The notes under the pieces were generated by a model. It was not told where the DNA came from. It did not search any database and saw nothing but the letters and a program-made list of their open reading frames with translations. A DNA stretch of 64,000 bases, taken from assembly GCF_030386795.1 (NCBI RefSeq), contig NZ_JANUQM010000001.1, positions 182,363 to 246,362 of the forward strand. Direction: 5' to 3'. This document shows positions 28,419 through 38,731 of this stretch, in pieces (the first letter of the stretch is position 1; each line of letters begins with the position of its first letter). Both the position numbers and the translations under genes were made by a program. The DNA is from Streptomyces sp. S.PNR 29. GTDB lineage: Bacteria; Actinomycetota; Actinomycetes; Streptomycetales; Streptomycetaceae.

Positions 28419-29990
28419 ATGTCCTTTCCTCTGCTGACAGCGACGGCGGTACTCCCGGCCATCGGGGCGATCGCCACGGCCGCCGTACCGGCCGCGCAGC
28501 GCACCGCCGCCAAGTGGCTGGCGCTGCTGGTCTCCCTGACCACGCTCGCGCTCGCCATCACGGTCCTGGTGCGCTTCGACCCCGACGGCGACCGCTACCA
28601 GCTCACCGAGTCCCACGCCTGGATCAAGGACTTCGGTGTCAGATACGAGCTGGGCGTGGACGGCATCGCGGTGGCGCTGATCGCGCTGACCGCCGTACTG
28701 ATCCCGTTCATCATCCTCGCGGGCTGGCACGACGCCGACCCGCTGGAGACCGGCAGCAGGCGCTGGCGGCCGACACAGGGCTTCTTCGCCCTGATCCTGG
28801 CCGTCGAGGCGATGGTGATCCTCTCCTTCGAGGCCACCGACGTCTTCCTCTTCTACATCTTCTTCGAGGCCATGCTGATCCCGATGTACTTCCTCATCGG
28901 CGGCTTCGGGGACCGTGCCCACGCGCACGGCGAGGAGGCGGCGTCGACGCAACGGTCGTACGCGGCGGTGAAGTTCCTGCTCTACAACCTGGTCGGCGGT
29001 CTGATCATGCTGGCCGCGGTGATCGGTCTGTATGTGGTCGCCGGGAACTTCTCCCTGCAGGAGATCGCCGAGGCGCGGGCGAACGGTTCGCTGGACATGG
29101 CGACCAACACCGAGCGCTGGCTGTTCCTCGGCTTCTTCTTCGCCTTCGCGGTGAAGGCGCCGCTGTGGCCGTTGCACACCTGGCTGCCCAACGCGATGGG
29201 GGAGGCCACCGCACCGGTCGCCGTGCTGATCACAGCCGTCGTCGACAAGGTGGGCACCTTCGCGATGCTCCGCTTCTGCCTCCAGCTGTTCCCGGAGGCG
29301 AGCAAGTGGGCGACGCCCGTGATCCTCGTACTGGCGCTGATCAGCATCATCTACGGGGCGCTGCTCGCGGTGGGCCAGCGGGACATCAAGCGCTTGGTGG
29401 CCTACGCGTCGATCTCGCACTTCGGCTTCATCATCATGGGCATCTTCGCGATGACCAGCCAGGGCCAGTCCGGGGCGACGCTCTACATGGTCAACCACGG
29501 CATCTCGACCGCCGCCCTGATGCTGGTGGCGGGCTTCCTGATCTCGCGGCGCGGCTCGCGGCTCATCGCCGACTACGGCGGTGTGCAGAAGGTGGCGCCG
29601 GTGCTCGCCGGGACGTTCCTCATCGGCGGTCTGGCGACTCTGTCGCTGCCGGGACTCGCCCCCTTCGTGAGTGAGTTCCTGGTCCTGGTCGGCACGTTCA
29701 CGCGCTATCCGGTGATCGGCATCATCGCCACCTTCGGCATCGTCCTCGCCGCGCTCTACACCCTCGTCCTCTACCAGAGGACGATGACGGGCCCGGTGAA
29801 ACCGGAGGTAGCCGCGATGCCCGACCTGCGGGTGCGTGAGCTCGTGGTCGTCGCCCCGCTGGTCGTGCTGCTGATCTTCCTGGGCGTCTACCCGAAGCCC
29901 GTGACGGACATCGTCAACCCGGCGGTCAAGCAGACCATGTCCGACGTACAGAAGAAGGATCCCCAGCCCGAGGTGGAGGCGGCCAAGTGA
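28419..29990 (+). CDS. nuoM: NADH-quinone oxidoreductase subunit M
   Basis: 523 residues, antiporter-like proton pump subunit with about 14 helices. Signatures are YELGVDGIAVALIALTA, FYIFFEAMLIPMYFLIG, VKAPLWPLHTWLPNAMGEATAPVAVLI (with the channel Lys) and KRLVAYASISHFGFI. ATG 28419 lies 5 bp after the nuoL stop. The end overlaps nuoN by 4 bp. Confidence 0.97.
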   Translation: MSFPLLTATAVLPAIGAIATAAVPAAQRTAAKWLALLVSLTTLALAITVLVRFDPDGDRYQLTESHAWIKDFGVRYELGVDGIAVALIALTAVLIPFIILAGWHDADPLETGSRRWRPTQGFFALILAVEAMVILSFEATDVFLFYIFFEAMLIPMYFLIGGFGDRAHAHGEEAASTQRSYAAVKFLLYNLVGGLIMLAAVIGLYVVAGNFSLQEIAEARANGSLDMATNTERWLFLGFFFAFAVKAPLWPLHTWLPNAMGEATAPVAVLITAVVDKVGTFAMLRFCLQLFPEASKWATPVILVLALISIIYGALLAVGQRDIKRLVAYASISHFGFIIMGIFAMTSQGQSGATLYMVNHGISTAALMLVAGFLISRRGSRLIADYGGVQKVAPVLAGTFLIGGLATLSLPGLAPFVSEFLVLVGTFTRYPVIGIIATFGIVLAALYTLVLYQRTMTGPVKPEVAAMPDLRVRELVVVAPLVVLLIFLGVYPKPVTDIVNPAVKQTMSDVQKKDPQPEVEAAK

Positions 29991-31636
29991 GCGCAACAGC
30001 CGTCCACAGCCTGTGGACAACGGCGGCCGACCCGATCTCGAAGATCGACGCGCCGAAGATCGAGTACGGACAGCTGGCCCCCACCCTGATCGTCGTCGGC
30101 GCGGCGATCGTCGGGGTGCTGGTCGAGGCGTTCGTACCGCGCAAGTCCCGTTACTACGTCCAGATGTTCGTGTCCGTCGTCGCGCTGGCAGCCGCATTCG
30201 CCGCGGTCGTCGCGCTCGCCGCCGACGGATACGGCACGACCAAGGCACGCATCGCGGCGATGGGCGCGCTCGCCGTCGACGGGCCGTCCCTGTTCCTGCA
30301 GGGCACGATCCTGCTGGCCGGCCTGGTCGGCCTGTTCACCTTCGCCGAGCGACGGCTCGACCCGGCGGCGCACGGCAACCGCGTCGACTCCTTCGCCGCG
30401 CAGGCCGCGTCCGTGCCGGGCAGCGAGAGCGAGAAGGCGGCGGTGAAGGCGGGGTTCACCACCACCGAGGTGTTCCCGCTGCTGCTCTTCGCGATCGCCG
30501 GCATGCTGATCTTCCCGTCGGCCAACGACCTGCTGACGCTGTTCGTGGCCCTGGAGGTCTTCTCGCTGCCGCTGTACCTGCTGTGCGCGCTGGCCCGCCG
30601 CAAGCGGCTGATGTCGCAGGAGGCCGCGGTCAAGTACTTCCTGCTCGGCGCGTTCGCCTCCGCGTTCACGCTGTTCGGCATCGCGCTGCTGTACGGCTAC
30701 GCGGGCTCGATGTCGTACGCGACGATCGCGCAGGTCGTCGACGGAACGATCCAGGACGTCAACCCGGCGCTCGCGGACACCATGGGCAACGACGCGCTGC
30801 TGCTCGTCGGGTCCGCGCTGGTCGTCATGGGCCTGCTGTTCAAGGTGGGCGCGGTGCCGTTCCACATGTGGACACCGGACGTGTACCAGGGGGCGCCGAC
30901 GCCGGTGACCGGGTTCATGGCGGCGGCGACCAAGGTGGCGGCCTTCGGCGCGCTCCTGCGGCTCCTGTACGTCGTGCTGCCCGGACTGCGCTGGGACTGG
31001 CGGCCGGTCATGTGGGGTGTCGCCATCGTCACCATGCTGGGCGGCGCGATCGTCGCGATCACGCAGACCGACATCAAGCGGCTGCTGGCGTACTCGTCGA
31101 TCGCGCACGCGGGCTTCATCCTCGCGGGTGTCATCGCGATGACGCCGGACGGTGTGTCCTCGGTGCTGTTCTACCTGGCGGCCTACTCGTTCGTGACGAT
31201 CGGCGCGTTCGCGGTGGTCACGCTGGTGCGGGACGCGGGCGGTGAGGCGACCCACCTGTCGAAGTGGGCCGGGCTGGGCCGTCGTTCTCCGCTGGTCGCG
31301 GCCGTGTTCGCGGTGTTCCTGCTGGCCTTCGCGGGTATTCCGCTGACCTCCGGGTTCGCCGGGAAGTTCGCCGTGTTCAAGGCGGCGGCGGAGGGCGGTG
31401 CGGCTCCGCTGGTCGTGATCGGTGTGATCTCGTCGGCGATCGCGGCGTTCTTCTACATCCGCGTGATCGTGCTGATGTTCTTCAGCGAGCCGCGGCCGGA
31501 GGGGCCGACGGTGGCCGTGCCGTCGCCGTTGACGATGACGGCGATCGCGGTCGGTGTGGCGGTCACGCTGGTGCTGGGTGTGGCGCCGCAGTACTTCCTG
31601 GACCTTGCCGGTCAGGCGGGGGTGTTCGTGCGCTGA
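29987..31636 (+). CDS. nuoN: NADH-quinone oxidoreductase subunit N
   Basis: 549 residues, the third antiporter-like pump subunit. ALEVFSLPLYLLCALARRK, FKVGAVPFHMWTPDVYQGAPTPVTGFMAAATK and IKRLLAYSSIAHAGFILAG are conserved channel regions. A roughly 20-residue hydrophilic N-terminus precedes helix 1 (SKIDAPKIEYGQLAPT). It is the last gene of the operon. A strong hairpin follows the stop by 20 bp. Confidence 0.97.
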   Translation: MSATAVHSLWTTAADPISKIDAPKIEYGQLAPTLIVVGAAIVGVLVEAFVPRKSRYYVQMFVSVVALAAAFAAVVALAADGYGTTKARIAAMGALAVDGPSLFLQGTILLAGLVGLFTFAERRLDPAAHGNRVDSFAAQAASVPGSESEKAAVKAGFTTTEVFPLLLFAIAGMLIFPSANDLLTLFVALEVFSLPLYLLCALARRKRLMSQEAAVKYFLLGAFASAFTLFGIALLYGYAGSMSYATIAQVVDGTIQDVNPALADTMGNDALLLVGSALVVMGLLFKVGAVPFHMWTPDVYQGAPTPVTGFMAAATKVAAFGALLRLLYVVLPGLRWDWRPVMWGVAIVTMLGGAIVAITQTDIKRLLAYSSIAHAGFILAGVIAMTPDGVSSVLFYLAAYSFVTIGAFAVVTLVRDAGGEATHLSKWAGLGRRSPLVAAVFAVFLLAFAGIPLTSGFAGKFAVFKAAAEGGAAPLVVIGVISSAIAAFFYIRVIVLMFFSEPRPEGPTVAVPSPLTMTAIAVGVAVTLVLGVAPQYFLDLAGQAGVFVR

Positions 31637-31655
31637 CGCGGTCTTCGCACAGGCG

Positions 31656-31691
31656 GCTGCCCGGCACCCTTCGTCAGGAGTGCCGGGCAGC
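31656..31691. terminator. Terminator hairpin ending the nuo operon
   Basis: GCTGCCCGGCAC (31656-31667) and GTGCCGGGCAGC (31680-31691) form a perfect 12-bp stem with a 12-base loop. It lies between the nuoN stop and the end of the convergent Uma2 gene, so it can serve both. Confidence 0.9.
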
Positions 31692-31705
31692 GGCGTACCC
31701 AGGGG

Positions 31706-32308
31706 TTACTGAGCCTTGTCCCGGCGTGCCCTGATCTGAGTGAGGTCCAGGTCAACCTGGAACGGAACGTCTGCCTTCATCCGCTCGCGGAAGATGCCGG
31801 TGCTGGTGTAGGTGCCCGTGGTGGGCTCCAGTTCGAAGACGTGCACCGCGGCACGCCCCTTCTCGCTCTCGACCCGCCAGTAGTGGGGAATCTTGGCCCG
31901 CGCGTATTTCAGAGGCTTGGTCTCGCGGTCCCGGGAGACGGAATCCGCAGAGACGACCTCGATGGCCAGGACGACGGCTTCCGCCGGGATCCGGGTCTGC
32001 TCAGGGTCCTCCACCGCTTCCCCACGCACGACGACCACATCCGGCTCGGGCCGGTTCTGTCGGTCCAGGTCGATGGTGAACTCGCGGAACACCTCCAGGT
32101 CCGCGGGCGCCAGAGACTGGAGCTGCCACTCGAAGAAGCTCACAGCGCGCATGTGGAAGATGGTCTGCGGACTCACGAAGACCAGGCTTCCGTCGATCAG
32201 TTCCGTATGCGGAGGCAGATTCGGAAGCCGGTCCAGGTCGTCGGCGGTCCAGCCGCCCTCCGGCGGGGTCGGCCAGGTGGGCTCGGACGCCTTCGGTGCG
32301 ACGCTCAT
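31706..32308 (-). CDS. Uma2 family (DUF820) putative endonuclease
   Basis: 200 residues. The PD-(D/E)xK-like fold shows HTELIDGSLVFVSP, RPEPDVVVVRGEAV and VVLAIEVVSADS, then KPLKYARAKIPHYWRV, all typical of Uma2 proteins. These are abundant in actinobacteria and cyanobacteria, and their biological role is unsettled. I chose ATG 32308 because GGGAGC lies at ribosome-site distance; an ATG four codons earlier lacks one. It is convergent with nuoN. Confidence 0.88.
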   Translation of the reverse strand: MSVAPKASEPTWPTPPEGGWTADDLDRLPNLPPHTELIDGSLVFVSPQTIFHMRAVSFFEWQLQSLAPADLEVFREFTIDLDRQNRPEPDVVVVRGEAVEDPEQTRIPAEAVVLAIEVVSADSVSRDRETKPLKYARAKIPHYWRVESEKGRAAVHVFELEPTTGTYTSTGIFRERMKADVPFQVDLDLTQIRARRDKAQ

Positions 32309-32508
32309 CAGTGCTCCCATGGGACGGAGTCTCGCCGGTGCATTCAGACTATCCGCCGGAAACGGGCAGGTCTCCCGCGAACGTGTGAACGACGATCGTG
32401 TCCTTGACGCAGGCTGGAGGGGGCGGCCTGTGGATAACTCCGGGGCTGTCGGTGCCGCCCCCTATCGTGGTCTCAGTGGTCGAGGGACGACGTACGGGGG
32501 ACGGGACG

Positions 32509-34509
<2,001 letters not shown>

Positions 34510-34631
34510 GCGCCCTGGCCACATACAGGCGCCCGTGGCCACCTCCCGCCCCCGCCGCACGCGGGTAACAGCGCCCGTGCCGCGTAGGCCCTGACGCCGC
34601 GTCGGTGCCGGCCGTGGCGCTTGCTCAGCCC

Positions 34632-34647
34632 TGCCGCCTCGGCGGCA
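34632..34647. terminator. Short hairpin between recQ and the M56 gene
   Basis: TGCCGCC (34632-34638) and GGCGGCA (34641-34647) pair around two bases; the real loop is probably four (CTCG). It lies 14 bp beyond the end of the minus-strand M56 gene and about 120 bp beyond recQ. No U-tract is present, which is normal for Streptomyces terminators. Confidence 0.5.
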
Positions 34648-34660
34648 CGGCACCGCGCAG

Positions 34661-35599
34661 TTACCCCAGCGCCGTCAGTCCCGGTGCGAACGTGATCAGC
34701 AGCGGCAGCAGCGGCACCAGCGCCGCCACCGTCGTCGTCAGAGCCCGGTGCCTGCGGTCCAGGCGGGGCGGGGGCTCAAGGAGGCGGTCCACGCGTTCGC
34801 CGAGCAAGCGGTGGCTGGAGGCGCAGGACAGGACGCCTCGGTGCTGGTTGAGCTCGATCAGGGCGAGGGCGGTGGTGAGGTGGCCGCAGCGGCGGGAGGC
34901 CGTGTCATCGGCGGACAGCTCGACCAGACGGTGCGTCTGGTCGCAGAAGTGGGCGAAGAGAGGGACGCGGGGGAAGCCGGTGGCGAGGGCGGTGGACAGG
35001 TGCAGGAGCCAGTCGTGGCGGGCGCGGGCGTGGCCGCGCTCGTGGGTGAGGACGGCGTCGAGCTGGTGGTCGGTGAGGCGGTGCAGAGCGCCGGTGGTGA
35101 CGATGAGCTGGGGCGGGTTGCCGGGCATCCACCAGGCGTCGGGGTACTCGTCCTCCAGCACCAGGAGAGGGCCACGCGCGGCCCCCAGGCCCGCGGGAAG
35201 GTCGGGGGCGCGTTCGCGCAGGTGGGCGCGGGACTGCGCGCGGCGGCGGCGGGCCTCGACGATCTCACGGGCCAGCATCGCCGTCGTCCAGGCGGCGCCG
35301 CAGGCCAGCAGCAGGGTGAGGGCGGCCGCCCAGAGCGGGGCGGTGGACAGGTCGTACGCCGCGGTCACCGCCGGCGGCGCCGGCGCGAAGAGCTGGGCTC
35401 GCACGGTGCTGAAGACGGCGGCGGCACCCAGGGCCAGCGCCGTCAGACAGCACAGCAGGACGGTGGCGACGAGGCATTGCCACACCCACAGCGCGACCAC
35501 GGGTTCCCGCTCGGGCCACGCGGCCCGGGTCAGCGCACGCGGGACCGGCACGGCGGCGGTCAGGGCGACGACGCTCAGCAGGAGCAGGCAGACGGTCAT
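34661..35599 (-). CDS. M56 family metallopeptidase (BlaR1/MecR1-like, membrane)
   Basis: 312 residues. Hydrophobic segments lie near residues 2-20, 35-60, 87-110 and 285-307. The zinc-protease motif HERGH is at residues 186-190, followed by ELSADDTASR, where the third zinc ligand of M56/M48-type enzymes lies. No extracellular penicillin-binding sensor is attached. Such proteins usually pair with a BlaI/MecI repressor that they cleave or regulate, commonly just upstream. Here the 350 bp upstream contain only repeats and no BlaI gene. Its partner must be elsewhere or lost. Confidence 0.88.
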   Translation of the reverse strand: MTVCLLLLSVVALTAAVPVPRALTRAAWPEREPVVALWVWQCLVATVLLCCLTALALGAAAVFSTVRAQLFAPAPPAVTAAYDLSTAPLWAAALTLLLACGAAWTTAMLAREIVEARRRRAQSRAHLRERAPDLPAGLGAARGPLLVLEDEYPDAWWMPGNPPQLIVTTGALHRLTDHQLDAVLTHERGHARARHDWLLHLSTALATGFPRVPLFAHFCDQTHRLVELSADDTASRRCGHLTTALALIELNQHRGVLSCASSHRLLGERVDRLLEPPPRLDRRHRALTTTVAALVPLLPLLITFAPGLTALG

Positions 35600-35726
35600 G
35601 CCACGGCCTCCGGATCATGGTCGAAGGTCGAAGAAAACGGGGCGGCTCGGGTGGTGCTTCAGGGGGTGCGGGTCGTGCGGGGGCGGTGCGTTCGTGCTTC
35701 TGGAGATGCATGTGGTGCTTCAGGCC

Positions 35727-35762
35727 ATGCAGGTCGTGATGCAGGTCGTGATGCAGGTCGTG
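35727..35762. repeat. 12-bp tandem repeat, three perfect copies
   Basis: ATGCAGGTCGTG occurs three times without a mismatch at 35727-35738, 35739-35750 and 35751-35762. Weaker related pieces lie just before (GTGCTTCAGG, ATGCATGTGGTGCTTCAGG). It lies upstream of the M56 gene in DNA without a convincing gene. Confidence 0.9.
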
Positions 35763-35845
35763 CTTCACGGCGGCGCAGCGTGCGCGACCGCGCGACACGC
35801 GTGCCGTGCACACCGCCCGACGCCAGTATGACGGCGCCGGGCGGC

Positions 35846-35935
35846 GTGAGTCAGGAGTCCGTCAGTCAGGAGTCCGTGAGCCGGGAGTCCGTCAGTCAGG
35901 AGTCCGTGACCCAGGAGTTCATGAGTCAGCAGTCG
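35846..35935. repeat. 15-bp minisatellite, six imperfect copies
   Basis: Units follow GTSAGTCAGGAGTCC. Copies start at 35846, 35861, 35876, 35891, 35906 and 35921, with alternating GTGAG and GTCAG openings and growing divergence toward 35935. On the plus strand the open frame would read SQESV repeats, but there is no ribosome site or gene context. With the 12-bp repeat it fills most of the 354-bp gap between the M56 and fumarylacetoacetase genes; I see nothing else in that gap. Confidence 0.9.
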
Positions 35936-35953
35936 GCGGCCGGCCGATTGCCG

Positions 35954-37165
35954 TCACCCCGCGACCACCCGGCCCGTCACCTCGCCCAGCCCCACCCGGG
36001 CCCCGTCCGGCCCCGGTGCCCACGCCGACAGGGTCACCACGTCCCCGTCCTCCAGGAACGCCCGCTTGCCGTCGGGAAGTTCCAGCGGGTCACGCCCGTT
36101 CCAGGTCAGCTCCAGAAGGGAGCCGCGTTGCCGCTCCTCCGGGCCGCTGACCGTGCCCGAGCCGTACAGGTCCCCGGTCCGCAGGGAGGCGCCGTTGACG
36201 GTCATGTGCGCCAGTTGCTGGGCGGCCGTCCAGTACATGGTGGAGAAAGGCGGCTCGGAGACCACGTGCCCGTTGATCGCGACGGAGATCCGCAGGTCGT
36301 AGCCGCCCGGCTCCTCCTCCGCGTCGTCCAGATAGGGCAGCAGCGCATGCGTCCGCTCCGGCGGTGCCACCCGCGCCTCCTCCAGGGCGTCCAGCGGTGT
36401 GATCCACGCCGACACCGAGGTGGCGAAGGACTTGCCGAGGAACGGGCCGAGGGGGACGTACTCCCAGGCCTGGATGTCCCGCGCGGACCAGTCGTTCAGC
36501 AGGCACAGCCCGAAGACGTGCTCACGGAAGTCGCCGAGCGCCACCGGCCTGCCCATCCGCGACGGCACACCCACCACGAAGCCGACCTCGGCCTCGATGT
36601 CCAGGCGGACCGACGGGCCGAACACCGGCGCCGGGTCCGCAGCGGCCTTCCGCTGCCCCGACGGCCGTACGACGTCCGTGCCCGACACGACCACCGTGCC
36701 GGAGCGGCCGTGGTAGCCGATCGGCAGGTGCTTCCAGTTGGGGGTCAGCGAATCGGCCGCGTCGGGGCGGAAGATCTGGCCGACGTTCCGGGCGTGGTTC
36801 TCGGAGGCGTAGAAATCGACGTAGTCGGCGACCTCGAAGGGAAGGTGCAGGGTCACCGAGGACAGTGGGTGGAACAGCGGTTCGACGGCTTCCCGGTGGG
36901 ACGGGACCGTCACCCACGCGGTCAGCGCGCGCCGCACGTCGGACCACGCGGTGCGGCCGGCTGCGAGCAGCGGGTTGAGGGTGGGCTGCGCGAGCAGGGA
37001 GACATACGGCGATCCGAGTGTGCGGGCCGCCGCGCCGGCGTCGAGGACGTGGTCGCCGAGCCGGACACCCACTGTCCGCTCCTGCGTGCCGGGGATCGAG
37101 AACACGCCGTACGGAAGATTGTGCGGGCCGAAGGGGTCGCCCTCGGGGACATCGAAGGGGGGCAT
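35954..37165 (-). CDS. fahA: Fumarylacetoacetase
   Basis: 403 residues. It hydrolyses fumarylacetoacetate to fumarate and acetoacetate, the last step of tyrosine/homogentisate breakdown. The N-terminal SH3-like part begins LPYGVFSIPG and the C-terminal fold has DFYASENHARNVG, WKHLPIGYHGR, LDIEAEVGFVVG, LLNDWSARDIQAWEYVPLGPFLGKSF and GDLYGSGTVSG, which carry the metal and catalytic residues. I chose ATG 37165 (MPPFDVPEG), preceded by GCGAGG. An ATG ten codons upstream lacks a ribosome site. No other homogentisate genes are nearby. Confidence 0.95.
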   Translation of the reverse strand: MPPFDVPEGDPFGPHNLPYGVFSIPGTQERTVGVRLGDHVLDAGAAARTLGSPYVSLLAQPTLNPLLAAGRTAWSDVRRALTAWVTVPSHREAVEPLFHPLSSVTLHLPFEVADYVDFYASENHARNVGQIFRPDAADSLTPNWKHLPIGYHGRSGTVVVSGTDVVRPSGQRKAAADPAPVFGPSVRLDIEAEVGFVVGVPSRMGRPVALGDFREHVFGLCLLNDWSARDIQAWEYVPLGPFLGKSFATSVSAWITPLDALEEARVAPPERTHALLPYLDDAEEEPGGYDLRISVAINGHVVSEPPFSTMYWTAAQQLAHMTVNGASLRTGDLYGSGTVSGPEERQRGSLLELTWNGRDPLELPDGKRAFLEDGDVVTLSAWAPGPDGARVGLGEVTGRVVAG

Positions 37166-37450
37166 CGGGTGCTGCCTCGCTTTCGTGCTCGCCATGTGCG
37201 GCCAGGTGATGTGCGGTCACGTGTCCGTGGTCGGCCACACGTTACGGCCGGCGCGCCGCTGATGGGCAGAGCGTGACGGGTGAGGTTCGCGCCCACCCCT
37301 CGGCTTGTGGCGCTCCGCTTCCGTTTGTGTGCGGAAAGTTGTCCACAGACCGGTGCGCAATCTTGACGGAGCGGTGCGAAGGGGGCGACTCTGGGCGGGT
37401 GCCGGAAGGCCTCGGGGAGGGGGTGTTCCCATGGCACACCAGGGGGGCGG

Positions 37451-38731
37451 ATGGCCATTGGGGAGGCCGGCCTTACGTCTGCGCGCCCGGGCTCACAGCC
37501 GAAGCGGCTGGAAGAGACCATGCGCGGACGACTCGGCCGGGAATGTGTCTACGTACCGTCGTGCCGGTTGGGCCTGTTCGTGGCCTTGCGCCACTGGTGC
37601 CCGCCCGGCGGCCGGGTGTTGATGTCGCCGGTCAACGACGACGTCATCTTCTTCGTCGTGCTCGCGGCCGGGCTGCGGCCCGTGCAGGCGCCACTGAACC
37701 CGCTGGACGCGTCCATCGACATCGATGCCGTGCCCGACGAGGTGTGGGGATCGCTGTCCGCCGTGCTGACGACCAACCTGTACGGGAACCCCGACCGGGC
37801 ACCCGAACTGCGGCGCCGCTGCGACGCGTCGGGAATCCCGCTGATCGAGGACGCGGCGCACGCCATCGGCAGCCAGGTGGGCGGCCGCCCGGTCGGGGCC
37901 TGGGGCGACGCCTCCGTCTTCAGCCTGTCCAAGCACGTCGGCGCCAAGGCCGGAGGCATGCTCTCCGTAGCCGATCCGGACCTGCGCAAGGCGCTGGAGG
38001 AGACCGGCCGAGAGCTGCTCACCCCATGCCGCATGACCTCCGAACTGGCCTTCGTCGTACGGCCGTACGCGGAGGCCGCGGTGCGCGGGCTGCGGCTGCG
38101 GCGCGCGGCCTGGGCCACGCTGCGGCTGCTGGGGCGGATGGAGCGCGAGGAGATCCGGATGCCGCTGCGCCCCCAGGCGCTGGCCCGTGCCGTCGCCGCC
38201 GCCCCGGACCTCGCGGCGCACGATCCCTGGGTCCGCGTCGACCTGCACGACTACCGGCAGGAGTCCGGACGGCTGCGGCTCGCCCGCATCGCCCGCAAAC
38301 TCGACCGCCTGGACGACGTGCTGGCGGCCTGCCGGGCGGGCACGGAGCTGCTGCTGTCGACGCCGTGGGGGAGACCCGGCGGGACACCCGGCGGGCCACC
38401 CAAGACCGGCGCCCGGCCGGCGCCCGCCGCGCAGCCGCTGTTCCGCGTCCCTCTCTTCGTCGAGGACCGCGACGCGGCGGCCGCGGCACTGGCACGCCGG
38501 GGCATCATCGTCGGCTACCTCTACGACCCGCCCCTCGACGACTACGCGGGCGCCGCCTTCACCGACCCCTCGCCCGCCCCGGAAGGGGCACGCTGGTTCG
38601 CGCGGCACGCGCTGCCCGTGGACCCGCTGCGGGCCCGTGCCGTCATCGACGCGCTGCGCGAGTCCGGAGTACGGCCGGCCGGGGCGCCCCCAGGCCCGAC
38701 ACCGGGAGGGCCGGGTCCGTCCCGTGGCTGA
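37451..38731 (+). CDS. DegT/DnrJ/EryC1-type PLP aminotransferase
   Basis: 426 residues, aspartate-aminotransferase fold type I. IEDAAHAIGS provides the cofactor-ring Asp, and the Schiff-base Lys is Lys161 in FSLSKHVGAK. The typical sugar aminotransferase has about 370 residues. This one has a long helical middle and an Ala/Pro/Gly-rich insert near 310-325 and tail. It may aminate a nucleotide-linked keto-sugar for a surface glycan. ATG 37451 follows AGGGGGGCGG. The stop lies inside the next gene (8-bp overlap), and this is the first gene of a five-gene operon. Confidence 0.85.
   Translation: MAIGEAGLTSARPGSQPKRLEETMRGRLGRECVYVPSCRLGLFVALRHWCPPGGRVLMSPVNDDVIFFVVLAAGLRPVQAPLNPLDASIDIDAVPDEVWGSLSAVLTTNLYGNPDRAPELRRRCDASGIPLIEDAAHAIGSQVGGRPVGAWGDASVFSLSKHVGAKAGGMLSVADPDLRKALEETGRELLTPCRMTSELAFVVRPYAEAAVRGLRLRRAAWATLRLLGRMEREEIRMPLRPQALARAVAAAPDLAAHDPWVRVDLHDYRQESGRLRLARIARKLDRLDDVLAACRAGTELLLSTPWGRPGGTPGGPPKTGARPAPAAQPLFRVPLFVEDRDAAAAALARRGIIVGYLYDPPLDDYAGAAFTDPSPAPEGARWFARHALPVDPLRARAVIDALRESGVRPAGAPPGPTPGGPGPSRG

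Noticed and set aside
32321..32508. LexA/SOS box upstream of recQ
   Set aside because: CGAACGTGTGAACGA has two direct half-sites and not the inverted GAAC-N4-GTTC arrangement.
34605..35831. 408-codon plus-strand frame across the M56 gene and repeats
   Set aside because: Arg/Ser-rich antisense frame; the repeat-encoded SQESV stretch is in another frame and lacks a start signal.
35846..35935. CRISPR-like array
   Set aside because: The 15-bp units are contiguous without spacers and diverge gradually, so it is a minisatellite.
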